Assembly (NCBI GenBank): GCA_016844295.1
Contig: JAENIV010000013.1
Span: forward strand, 1-16,130
DNA length: 16,130 nt
Direction: 5' to 3'
Source: Candidatus Berkelbacteria bacterium
GTDB lineage: Bacteria; Patescibacteriota; UBA1384; UBA12157; JAENIV01
Part shown: positions 5,259 to 11,194 of the stretch, in pieces
Position numbering within the stretch: the first letter of the stretch is position 1
How the letters are laid out: each line of letters opens with the position of its first letter
Program-made: the position numbers and the translations under genes
The notes under the pieces: model-generated
Seen by the model: the letters and a program-made list of their open reading frames with translations, nothing else
Database searches by the model: none
Told to the model about the DNA's origin: nothing

Positions 5259-5951
5259 CTAACTGCCTTCCTCAATGCGCTTGAAGGCGAAGGTGCCGAT
5301 ATTCCGATGCTCTCGCGTGTGCGGTACTCTCCCGATCAAAAGTCCCTCTCCTTCGATGTAGCCGATGGAGACGCTTTCGTCGGAATAATACCCGTTCTGG
5401 CAACGGCAGGAGCCTGGTGCCCAGAATGCCCGACTGTTTGCATGGAAACCGTGCAGGAAACAGTAACCGATCTGCTCAACGGATGGCAACCCATCCGCTC
5501 CCTGGCTTGCCACATCTTGCAGGTGGTTTTCCAGGTTGTGTCCACGGAAGGGGATGGGTTGGCCATGGGGATGATCGTTCAAAATCACCCCCATTTTGGT
5601 GGGGATCCACCCGATTTTTGAAGAGTCCATCCACCAGTCCCATTCGTCGTTCTCTTGGAAAAGTTTGATGGCGGTTCGACCCATCGTCGTCGCTTTTGCG
5701 TTGTAAACACCAATTGCGCGGAAGATACCCCGAGTGGTGATGCCCTGAGGTACAAACACGCATGATGTGAGCGCGGCTGGTCCCCACTGTTCCTGGGCTC
5801 GAAGTAGAAAGGCGCGAACTTGGTCGGGATTTGGTTCTGGTATCCCACAACCGTCACAGATTGCTCGCGCAATCCGTACTTCTTTGTCCACGATCTTCTC
5901 CGGCTGGCCGTCCATTGCTACTACTTTTCTGAGCCACCGCCAGATACCCAT
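5259..5951 (-). CDS. Hypothetical protein (230 aa)
   Basis: No family is recognised. The start at 5951 is backed by GGGAGG about six bases upstream and by a perfect promoter at 6010-6038. The protein is soluble, rich in Trp, His and Gly, with a CDGC pair (C32, C35), a CRC pair (C182, C184) and single cysteines at 64 and 164, so a metal site is possible. Its centre carries DEWDWWMDSSKIGWIPTK (102-119) and NDHPHGQP (125-132). There is no signal peptide or membrane segment. The gene is GC-rich and stands alone between its promoter and a strong terminator. It diverges from the TrmB-like gene at 6128, whose product is therefore a candidate regulator; that link is inferred from layout only. Confidence 0.75.
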   Translation of the reverse strand: MGIWRWLRKVVAMDGQPEKIVDKEVRIARAICDGCGIPEPNPDQVRAFLLRAQEQWGPAALTSCVFVPQGITTRGIFRAIGVYNAKATTMGRTAIKLFQENDEWDWWMDSSKIGWIPTKMGVILNDHPHGQPIPFRGHNLENHLQDVASQGADGLPSVEQIGYCFLHGFHANSRAFWAPGSCRCQNGYYSDESVSIGYIEGEGLLIGRVPHTREHRNIGTFAFKRIEEGS

Positions 5952-5982
5952 GTCATCCTCCCGTCTTATTGTTCGGGTTCAA

Positions 5983-6001
5983 GATAGAGTTTCACTCTAT
6001 C
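5983..6001. promoter_or_regulatory. Perfect palindrome at the 5' end of the 230-aa gene mRNA
   Basis: GATAGAGT (5983-5990), TTC, ACTCTATC (5994-6001) is an 8-3-8 palindrome lying right at the predicted start of the minus-strand transcript (about 6003). It could be a repressor operator, or a stem-loop at the very 5' end of the mRNA that protects it from decay. The palindrome at 13930-13948 has the same geometry and the same TTC centre. Confidence 0.6.
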
Positions 6002-6009
6002 AACAAAAC

Positions 6010-6038
6010 ATTATAGCAACAAACAACAAATTTGTCAA
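6010..6038 (-). promoter_or_regulatory. Consensus sigma70 promoter of the 230-aa gene
   Basis: On the minus strand TTGACA (6038-6033), 17 bases, TATAAT (6015-6010): both hexamers and the spacing match the consensus exactly. Confidence 0.9.
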
Positions 6039-6058
6039 GTATTATGTCATAAAAAAGA

Positions 6059-6087
6059 TTGACAAGTATTAACTAACCTGATATAAT
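6059..6087 (+). promoter_or_regulatory. Consensus sigma70 promoter of the TrmB-like gene
   Basis: TTGACA (6059-6064), 17 bases, TATAAT (6082-6087), again an exact consensus. It is back to back with the minus-strand promoter, with 20 bases between the two -35 boxes. The nine bases CAAGTATTA occur beside both -35 boxes (6036-6044 and 6063-6071). Confidence 0.9.
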
Positions 6088-6090
6088 AAA

Positions 6091-6115
6091 AATGTGTCAG
6101 AATATATAACACATT
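6091..6115. promoter_or_regulatory. Inverted repeat downstream of the TrmB-like promoter, operator candidate
   Basis: AATGTGT (6091-6097) and ACACATT (6109-6115) form a perfect 7-bp inverted repeat with an 11-base AT-rich spacer, covering the predicted transcription start (about 6094). Its position suits autorepression by the downstream regulator. Confidence 0.55.
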
Positions 6116-6127
6116 ATGAATAAGTAA

Positions 6128-6859
6128 ATGGAAAAAGAACTAAAAAATTTAGGACTTGGGGAAAACGAAATTGAAGTATATTTAGCCATTCTTGAGTTAG
6201 GCCAGGCCAATGTTTTAGATATGGCTAGAAAAGCCCAAGTGCCGCGGGCGACAGTTTACGGCATCTTGGAGAAACTGATTTCGGAGGGTTTGATTTCTTC
6301 CATTATCAAGGGCAAACGCCGTTATTATTATGCTGAGGACCCGGCGGTTATCTCAAAAAACTTGGCGGAAAAAGAAAAAAGGGTGGCCAAAATTTTGCCC
6401 GGACTGCAACTGCTTTATCAGTCGGCCACCAGCCGGCCGCTGATCCGGTATTACGAGGGCAAAACCGGCGTGATAAATATGCTCGACGATATTTTTAAAA
6501 CCGTAGTTGAAGGCGGGACATACGATGCGCTTTTAAACCACAAAGACGAATTTGCCATTTTGGGCAAAAAGTTCGACGAGCATGTCAATCTTCGTAAAGA
6601 AAAAAGAATATTTATCAGGTTAATTACCGAGCAATCAGAGATCACCAAGAAGTGGAAGGTGCGCGAGAAAGCCGATTGGCGGGAGATTCGCTATATTCCT
6701 CGTGGCCAGCGGTTCTCTGTTACTTATCATATTTATGGCAACAAGGTCTCGATGTTCTCTCTCCTGGGGCCGGTGGTGGGCGTCATCATCGAAAATAAAG
6801 AAATTGCCGACATGGAGCGACTGCAGTTTGAATATATGTGGAGGGGGTTGAAAAAGTAA
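6128..6859 (+). CDS. TrmB-family transcriptional regulator
   Basis: This 243-residue protein has the N-terminal winged helix-turn-helix of the TrmB family: LGLGENEIEVYLAILELG (8-25), recognition region ARKAQVPRATVYGILEKLISEGL (33-55) and the wing IKGKRRYYYAEDP. A short coiled linker (about 77-100) follows, then a C-terminal domain beginning RPLIRYYEGKTGVINMLDDI that is usual for the Patescibacteria-type members and probably senses a ligand. TrmB relatives regulate sugar or metabolic genes in other organisms; the ligand here is unknown. There is no Shine-Dalgarno. Curiously, a three-codon frame ATG-AAT-AAG-TAA at 6116-6127 directly abuts the ATG. The gene has a perfect promoter and an inverted repeat at the start site, so autoregulation, and control of the divergent 230-aa gene, are plausible. 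Confidence 0.87.
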   Translation: MEKELKNLGLGENEIEVYLAILELGQANVLDMARKAQVPRATVYGILEKLISEGLISSIIKGKRRYYYAEDPAVISKNLAEKEKRVAKILPGLQLLYQSATSRPLIRYYEGKTGVINMLDDIFKTVVEGGTYDALLNHKDEFAILGKKFDEHVNLRKEKRIFIRLITEQSEITKKWKVREKADWREIRYIPRGQRFSVTYHIYGNKVSMFSLLGPVVGVIIENKEIADMERLQFEYMWRGLKK

Positions 6860-6860
6860 C

Positions 6861-6906
6861 CAAAAATTGCTTTAAACCCTCACTACGAAAAAATTTGGCG
6901 TGAGGG
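6861..6906 (+). repeat. 15-base motif copy 3 and hairpin after the TrmB-like gene
   Basis: CAAAAATTGCTTTAA (6861-6875) starts one base after the stop codon. It is followed at once by CCCTCAC (6877-6883), which pairs with GTGAGGG (6900-6906) around a 16-base loop. No T run follows. Confidence 0.5.
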
Positions 6907-6933
6907 CGAGTTTGTAAAATATTCGGTCTGCTG

Positions 6934-6944
6934 TATGATAAAAA
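6934..6944 (+). promoter_or_regulatory. Promoter -10 region of the small ORF, possibly leaderless
   Basis: TATGATAAAAA carries TATGAT (6934-6939), placing a start near 6946, which is the A of the ATG. This is the same motif class as at 2655 and 3861. No Shine-Dalgarno precedes the ATG. Confidence 0.35.
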
Positions 6945-6945
6945 T

Positions 6946-7119
6946 ATGAATGCCCAAGCAATTCAAGATAAAATTTATCGTAAAATGTCGGCGAGAAGGA
7001 AACTGGAAATTATGGCTAGTTTTCATCAAACTGGCAAATTTTTAAATAGTTTAAACAATGACAAAAAAACAATCGTTTCTCGAAATCGAAACTCTAATAA
7101 AAGTCGCCAAAGTTCTTGA
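6946..7119 (+). CDS. Small basic protein overlapping a nucleotidyltransferase gene
   Basis: A 57-residue frame begins MNAQAIQDKIYRKMSARRKLEIMASFHQ and ends in a very basic, Asn/Ser/Arg-rich tail. It overlaps the first 62 bases of the nucleotidyltransferase gene in another frame, which suggests translational coupling. The first 37 residues (KIYRKMSARRKLEIMASFHQTGKF) resemble, from memory, the small helical proteins often encoded just upstream of such nucleotidyltransferases; this is recall, not a search. The tail, which is the part that overlaps, may be read without selection. There is no ribosome site, and an alternative ATG at 6950 opens a shorter frame, so the call is tentative. Confidence 0.5.
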   Translation: MNAQAIQDKIYRKMSARRKLEIMASFHQTGKFLNSLNNDKKTIVSRNRNSNKSRQSS

Positions 7120-7621
7120 TGAACTAAAAATACCTTATTATGTTAGCGGTGGATATGCGGTGTCTATCTACGGCCGGCCGCGGTTTACGGCTGATTTAGA
7201 TATGATAATTAAGATGTCTTTATCTCAAGGTAGCGACTTTACAAAACGGATGGTCGTTTTATTTCCGACTGGTTATGTTGACAAAGACCAAATTGATAAT
7301 GCTCTCAAAAATTCTGGCGAATTTAATATTATTGATCCGGAATCTGGCTTAAAAATAGATTTCTTTATTGCCCAAAAGGGTGATTTCGAAGAAGAATGCT
7401 TCAAAAAGGCGAAACGCAAGGATGTCGGTTACAAAGTTAAATTTACCTCGCCGGAAAATCTTATCATCTCGAAGTTGATATGGTATAAAGATTCAAGTTC
7501 AACGCGGCATTTAGAAGATATAGAATCAGTTTTAAGCAATTCTCATATCGATCAAAGATCTTTGAACTCGTGGATTAGGAAGATTGGGCTCGAGGAGGAA
7601 TGGGAAAAGGCAAGAAAATAA
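7058..7621 (+). CDS. Nucleotidyltransferase-fold protein
   Basis: This 187-residue protein has the minimal nucleotidyltransferase fold. The motif GGYAVSIYGRPRFTADLD (31-48) carries the GG pair and the metal-binding acids D46 and D48, and the third acid is probably D101 in LKIDFF. A family-typical segment, SPENLIISKLIWYKDSSSTRHLEDIESVL (131-159), follows. Related proteins include AbiEii-like antitoxin/toxin-system members and other stand-alone transferases that modify tRNA ends or proteins; which one applies cannot be told here. It is encoded with a small overlapping protein upstream, which fits a two-gene module. Starts TTTAAACAATG with no Shine-Dalgarno, consistent with coupling to the upstream frame. 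It ends two bases before copy 4 of the 15-base motif. Confidence 0.82.
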   Translation: MTKKQSFLEIETLIKVAKVLDELKIPYYVSGGYAVSIYGRPRFTADLDMIIKMSLSQGSDFTKRMVVLFPTGYVDKDQIDNALKNSGEFNIIDPESGLKIDFFIAQKGDFEEECFKKAKRKDVGYKVKFTSPENLIISKLIWYKDSSSTRHLEDIESVLSNSHIDQRSLNSWIRKIGLEEEWEKARK

Positions 7622-7622
7622 G

Positions 7623-7637
7623 CAAAAATTACTCTAA
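7623..7637 (+). repeat. 15-base motif, copy 4
   Basis: CAAAAATTACTCTAA starts two bases after the nucleotidyltransferase stop and is followed by CTCGACTTCGCTCGAAATAA (7641-7660) and the hairpin at 7668. Confidence 0.5.
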
Positions 7638-7667
7638 TTTCTCGACTTCGCTCGAAATAAACAAAAA

Positions 7668-7691
7668 GCCTCCGCGTTCCGACGCGGAGGC
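7668..7691 (-). terminator. Terminator of the double-hotdog gene
   Basis: A perfect 10-bp stem, GCCTCCGCGT (7668-7677) with ACGCGGAGGC (7682-7691), has a TCCG loop and is followed on the minus strand by TTTTTGTTTATTTC. It lies 16 bases past the stop of the minus-strand gene and could also stop the convergent nucleotidyltransferase transcript. Confidence 0.88.
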
Positions 7692-7707
7692 GTGTACTCG
7701 TAAAGGA

Positions 7708-8532
7708 CTAGGTTGTGGCTTTGCCGCGGGTGACGGCAAAGGTAATGGTGGCCCGGGCGACGGTCTTGCCGGCGTAGATAGCCTCGCAGCGGGCGCGGCC
7801 GCCTTTTTCCTCGACCTGGACCGTGGCCAGGAGATCCAAGTAGCCTTGGCGCGGGATTGGTCCGAGGAATTGGGCGTTTTCGATGCCGGTAAACCAGAAG
7901 ATCTTTTTGGTTAATTCGGGCTTAGCCAACCTGATTTGGATGGCGCCCTGGACCATGGCCTCGAGGGCCAGGGTCTCTGGGAGATATGCCAGTCCAGTCA
8001 GGTCGAAGACCTCAACGCCCGTGTAGTCGTACTCGGCCTGAACTGCCCGGGACTCGGCATCAACTCCGGTGTGGCGGTGGACGAGACGGAAACCGTCGGA
8101 AGAATGGCCATCGTTTCCGATCAGGTAGAACTCCATCGCGCCTTCCGAGGCAAGGCGGCCGCCCGACATGACGGAGAAAGTAGCGGCGTTGCCATCCTCG
8201 AGGGAAACAAGGACGCAGCGGGTGGTAATGGTGGCAGCGGAAATTCTGCCAGGCGCTTTGACGCCGCGCAAAGACAGGATTCTTGGCCAGAGATTGTCGA
8301 ACTCGGGGAAGACGCTCTTCAGCCCCAGCAGGGTCTGGCGGGCGGCTTCGATCTGCTCGATGGCCGGCATGCGGCGTTTGTCTGGAAAATGGCCGGCGTT
8401 ATCGAGGCGGGTAAAGGCGTCGAGGTCCAGACGGCAGCGGACAGAATTGGTGCCGGCTTCAATAGCAATGACTTCGCTCACGAGCTGAAATCCAGGACCA
8501 TGGGGAAGATCCGGCTTTATCGTATCTGGCAT
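7708..8532 (-). CDS. Double-hotdog FabZ-like dehydratase/thioesterase
   Basis: The 274-residue protein holds two hotdog folds in tandem. The N-terminal half has LPHGPGFQLVSEVIAIEAG (9-27) and GHFPDKRRMPAIEQIEAARQ (47-66); H48 and E62 are 14 residues apart, the same spacing as the catalytic His-Glu pair of FabZ. The C-terminal half has LPETLALEAMVQGAIQIRL (184-202, E191) but no GHFP, and closes with FTGIENAQFLGPIPRQG and GKTVARATITFAV, which are also FabZ-like. One active and one structural half would fit a monomeric hotdog pair acting on beta-hydroxyacyl-ACP. It might instead be a thioesterase. The ATG at 8532 has GGGAGG nine bases upstream, and a promoter lies inside the preceding terminator. 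It is third in a minus-strand cluster with a FabH-like enzyme, which supports an acyl-chain role. Composition is GC-rich. Confidence 0.8.
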   Translation of the reverse strand: MPDTIKPDLPHGPGFQLVSEVIAIEAGTNSVRCRLDLDAFTRLDNAGHFPDKRRMPAIEQIEAARQTLLGLKSVFPEFDNLWPRILSLRGVKAPGRISAATITTRCVLVSLEDGNAATFSVMSGGRLASEGAMEFYLIGNDGHSSDGFRLVHRHTGVDAESRAVQAEYDYTGVEVFDLTGLAYLPETLALEAMVQGAIQIRLAKPELTKKIFWFTGIENAQFLGPIPRQGYLDLLATVQVEEKGGRARCEAIYAGKTVARATITFAVTRGKATT

Positions 8533-8562
8533 GTAGGTCGGCCTCCCTTCCTATATATCGCT

Positions 8563-8592
8563 ATTTTAATACAGAAAGCCGCCCCTTTTCAA
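8563..8592 (-). promoter_or_regulatory. Promoter overlapping the upstream terminator
   Basis: On the minus strand TTGAAA (8592-8587), 18 bases, TAAAAT (8568-8563). The -35 box is part of the loop of the terminator at 8578-8599, so one segment ends one transcript and starts the next. Confidence 0.5.
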
Positions 8593-8599
8593 GGGCGGC
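8578..8599 (-). terminator. Terminator of the FabH/114-aa transcript
   Basis: GCCGCCC (8578-8584) pairs with GGGCGGC (8593-8599); read on the minus strand it is followed by TTTCTGTATT. It lies 24 bases past the stop of the 114-aa gene. Confidence 0.75.
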
Positions 8600-8622
8600 G
8601 GTATAGATCAGTGACTTGTTAC

Positions 8623-8967
8623 TTAAGCAGAAGTGTCGAAGGTATCGCAGAGGGCGAGGGCTTCTTCGAGGGTACAGGACTGGAGGGTGGCGAAGTCCGG
8701 CTGGTCTTTCAATTCTAGCAAACAAATCGATTCGTCTCCTGGTTCGGGGTTAGTATCAATGATAGCCTGACGGTAGCTGAACCAGCGGACCAGAATTGGG
8801 AATTGGTAAGGCGGGTCGCCTAACTCTGCGAAGATCGCAGTAATACCGATCTTGAGATGTGGATTTTGGCGAAGACGGATGTCAATAAGGGGTTGGCCAT
8901 CACATTCTTCCCATCTGAAATCATAGCTTTCCCGTCTGGGTAACAGGAAATATACCTTTCTTGCCAT
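8623..8967 (-). CDS. Hypothetical protein (114 aa)
   Basis: No family is recognised. The ATG at 8967 has an AGGGGA ribosome site six bases upstream and follows the FabH-like stop by 20 bases, so the two are almost surely co-transcribed. The protein is acidic, with a strand-rich start (ARKVYFLLPRRESYDFRWEECDG), aromatic residues in the middle (PPYQFPILVRWFSYRQ, about 52-67) and an acidic C-terminal helix (TLEEALALCDTFDTSA). There is no phosphopantetheine (DSL) motif, so it is not an acyl carrier protein. A helper role for the ketosynthase is a guess based on position. Confidence 0.7.
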   Translation of the reverse strand: MARKVYFLLPRRESYDFRWEECDGQPLIDIRLRQNPHLKIGITAIFAELGDPPYQFPILVRWFSYRQAIIDTNPEPGDESICLLELKDQPDFATLQSCTLEEALALCDTFDTSA

Positions 8968-8987
8968 TATCTTTCCCCTTTCTTCGC

Positions 8988-10034
8988 CTAGAGTCTCACG
9001 AGCACGCTGCCGTAGGTGATGCCGCCGCCAAAAGCAACAAGCATCACCAAACTACCAGATCCGACCAAACCCTGTTCAATCATTTCGGCCAAACATATCA
9101 AGACCGAGGCTGAGGAAGTGTTCCCGTATCGGTCGACGTTAACAAAAAACTTGCTCTTGGGAATGCCAAGTTTTTTTGCCGGAATATCGAAGATTCGTAC
9201 ATTAGCCTGGTGGACGGCGAACATGTCAATATCGCCCAATTTAATTGGCTGACCCCCGAACGCCTTGTCGCGAACAAGGGTATCGTTGGCCTTTTCGAGC
9301 GTTCGCGGGATCAAGTCCGGTATAAGGTCCAAAACAAACCTCTGAATGTCGTGGCCGGAAAAGGCGATGTTGGGTTTTCGGCAGAAGTCGTCGGGCCGCG
9401 TGCCCTTGCCCACCGATTCAGTTAAGGGGGCGGCTTCGGGGATTGAACCCTGGATGGAACAGATAATGCCACGATTCTCTTCCTCGGGTGCCTGAGCCAA
9501 AACCACAGCCCCGGCGCCATCACCCCAGAGGTTGGAATTAAGATCGGCATAGTCAGCCATTCTAGTGGCCAGGACTTCAGCTCCGACAGCCAAACCGTAT
9601 TTGTAGTTTTGTTCAGACAGCAGGGCGCGTTGGACATCGATCATGGCAACCAGACCGCTTGTACAAGCGGCTAGGCAATCAACCGCCTCAATTCCCGGAC
9701 CTTTGGCTTTGAACAATGTCAAGCAGGCTGTTGAAGGGAAAAACTTTTCGGGTGAAGATGAGCCAATTCTAATAATACTCAGGTCCTGCCAGGTAATCCT
9801 GGCACGCTCAAGTGCCTGATTTGCTGCCTTGAGTGCGTGGTCAGAAGTGTTTTCGTCATCGCCTGACCAGCGGCGTTCGCGAATGCCGACAAGCGTTTCA
9901 AGCATCTCGGGTGTAATTGGTTTCCCACCAGGAGTGTGGGTTCGGCCATGTTCGGTCATCTTTTGGACAACTTCTGGATTTGAGGCTATATGGTCTGGAA
10001 GATGCTTGCCGGTTCCGGCAATGACTATTTTCAT
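8988..10034 (-). CDS. fabH: FabH-like 3-oxoacyl-ACP synthase III
   Basis: This is a 348-residue thiolase-fold ketosynthase of the KASIII class, which joins an acyl-CoA or acyl-ACP starter to malonyl-ACP. The full catalytic triad is visible: Cys124 in DCLAACTSGL, His275 in FAVHQANVRIF and Asn305 in DRYGNTSSAS. The C-terminal glycine-rich GGGITYGSVLVRL is also typical. Compared with E. coli FabH (317 residues) there is an extra stretch near residues 25-50 (MTEHGRTHTPGGKPITPEMLETLVGI), seen in KASIII relatives that use unusual starters. Substrate cannot be assigned; a head-to-head condensing or secondary-lipid enzyme is possible. AAGGAG stands eight bases before the ATG. The gene leads a cluster with a 114-aa unknown and a double-hotdog protein, and no FabD, FabG, FabF or acyl carrier gene is in the window. 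Confidence 0.88.
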   Translation of the reverse strand: MKIVIAGTGKHLPDHIASNPEVVQKMTEHGRTHTPGGKPITPEMLETLVGIRERRWSGDDENTSDHALKAANQALERARITWQDLSIIRIGSSSPEKFFPSTACLTLFKAKGPGIEAVDCLAACTSGLVAMIDVQRALLSEQNYKYGLAVGAEVLATRMADYADLNSNLWGDGAGAVVLAQAPEEENRGIICSIQGSIPEAAPLTESVGKGTRPDDFCRKPNIAFSGHDIQRFVLDLIPDLIPRTLEKANDTLVRDKAFGGQPIKLGDIDMFAVHQANVRIFDIPAKKLGIPKSKFFVNVDRYGNTSSASVLICLAEMIEQGLVGSGSLVMLVAFGGGITYGSVLVRL

Positions 10035-10077
10035 TACGGTGTCTCCTTTGTCATGTGCGGGGCTTGCTAAACTTAAA

Positions 10078-10118
10078 ATAACATATGTTATGATAGGCCT
10101 AGGTTTAAAGTCAAGGGG
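10078..10118 (-). promoter_or_regulatory. Promoter and palindrome between fabH-like gene and holA
   Basis: On the minus strand TTGACT (10115-10110), 18 bases and TAACAT form a plausible promoter. The -10 overlaps a perfect 14-base palindrome, ATAACATATGTTAT (10078-10091), a good candidate operator. On the plus strand TATGAT (10089-10094) could be the -10 box for holA, so one site might affect both directions. Confidence 0.45.
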
Positions 10119-10123
10119 TAATA

Positions 10124-11065
10124 ATGATCATATTTTTTTATGGCGAAGATACTTATCGCCTACACCAGAAAATAAAAACGCTTAAAGAACGTTTTATTTC
10201 CGCGTCTTTGGGTGACACAAACTTGGCAATTTTAGACGGTGGAAAAGTAACCTTTGACGAATTTACCCGCCAAATTTTAGCCATGCCATTTTTAGCCAAA
10301 ACGCGGTTAGTTATCGTTGAAAATATTATGAAAGGTAAATCCGCGAGCCGCGGATTAGATAAAATACCCGAGGCTTTAAAAAAAGTCCCCTCGTCCACGG
10401 TTTTGGTTTTTGTCGAAGAAGGAATTCCAGATAGGAGGACCAGTTTATTTAAAAGGTTATCAAAAGAAAAATTGGAAGAATTCCACTTGTTGGAGCCAGA
10501 TCAGCTAAGACGGTGGATTAATAGGGAAGTAGAAAATAGAAAATCGAAAATAGAACCTGAAGGAGTATCAAAATTGATTGACTATATTGGTAGTGATCTC
10601 TGGCGTATGGTCAATGAAATAGATAAATTAATCGCCTATTCAGGTAAAATTACGCCAGATTCGATTGATCTTCTTGTAAATCCTCAAATCCAATCGAACA
10701 TCTTTGATCTGATTGACAAAATCGCCTTGAAAAATTTAACCGAGTCTGAGAGAGAACTTTATAAACTCTTAAATACCGGAGAAAATGAAATTTATATTCT
10801 TTCAATGATCGTATATCAATATCGCAACCTTTTAATTATTAAAGATTTTGAAGAAAGAATTGGAAAAAATCGCTGGGCAATTGTGAAAAAAGCCGGTTTA
10901 CACCCCTTTGTGGTTGGTAAATGTCAAATATTAACGAGCCGTTATACTTTTGATGAGTTAAAAAAGATCTATCGGAATCTATTAGACGTAGATTTTAAAA
11001 TTAAAACTGGTAGAATAGAAAGCAGAGCGGCACTAGAACTGCTTATATTTGAGTTATGTAAATAG
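10124..11065 (+). CDS. holA: DNA polymerase III delta subunit
   Basis: This 313-residue protein is the clamp-loader delta subunit, which opens the sliding clamp and loads it on primed DNA with gamma/tau and delta'. The N-terminal domain opens with the family hallmark IIFFYGEDTYRLHQKIKTLKERF (2-24), followed by ILAMPFLAKTRLVIVEN (51-67), where delta contacts the clamp. A degenerate, Walker-like region without a P-loop follows, then EVEN..SKLIDYIGSDLWRMVNEIDKLIAYSG, a signature of the middle domain, and a helical C-terminal domain ending GRIESRAALELLIFELC. AAGGGG lies five bases before the ATG. A short stretch near 10526-10556 is a simple repeat of GAAAATAGAAAATCG type and encodes ENRKSKIE in frame. 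Confidence 0.92.
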   Translation: MIIFFYGEDTYRLHQKIKTLKERFISASLGDTNLAILDGGKVTFDEFTRQILAMPFLAKTRLVIVENIMKGKSASRGLDKIPEALKKVPSSTVLVFVEEGIPDRRTSLFKRLSKEKLEEFHLLEPDQLRRWINREVENRKSKIEPEGVSKLIDYIGSDLWRMVNEIDKLIAYSGKITPDSIDLLVNPQIQSNIFDLIDKIALKNLTESERELYKLLNTGENEIYILSMIVYQYRNLLIIKDFEERIGKNRWAIVKKAGLHPFVVGKCQILTSRYTFDELKKIYRNLLDVDFKIKTGRIESRAALELLIFELCK

Positions 11066-11194
11066 GAAGTAATGCCCGCCGGCGTTCAATCTCTTGCAAT
11101 ATCCTGATTGCAGGAATTTGCAAATAGATTTCACTTTGGCGGACTTCCTGAGCTTGCTTCCTGTTTTGGAGCGCAACTCAGGAGCGGAGGGGCT

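Noticed and set aside
6116..6127. Three-codon frame ATG-AAT-AAG-TAA abutting the TrmB-like ATG
   Set aside because: It has no ribosome site and so short a frame in AT-rich DNA is easily due to chance; noted only as a curiosity.
7936..8718. A 260-codon plus-strand frame
   Set aside because: It is antisense to the double-hotdog gene and runs through its promoter and a terminator; the minus-strand protein has recognisable motifs and a ribosome site.
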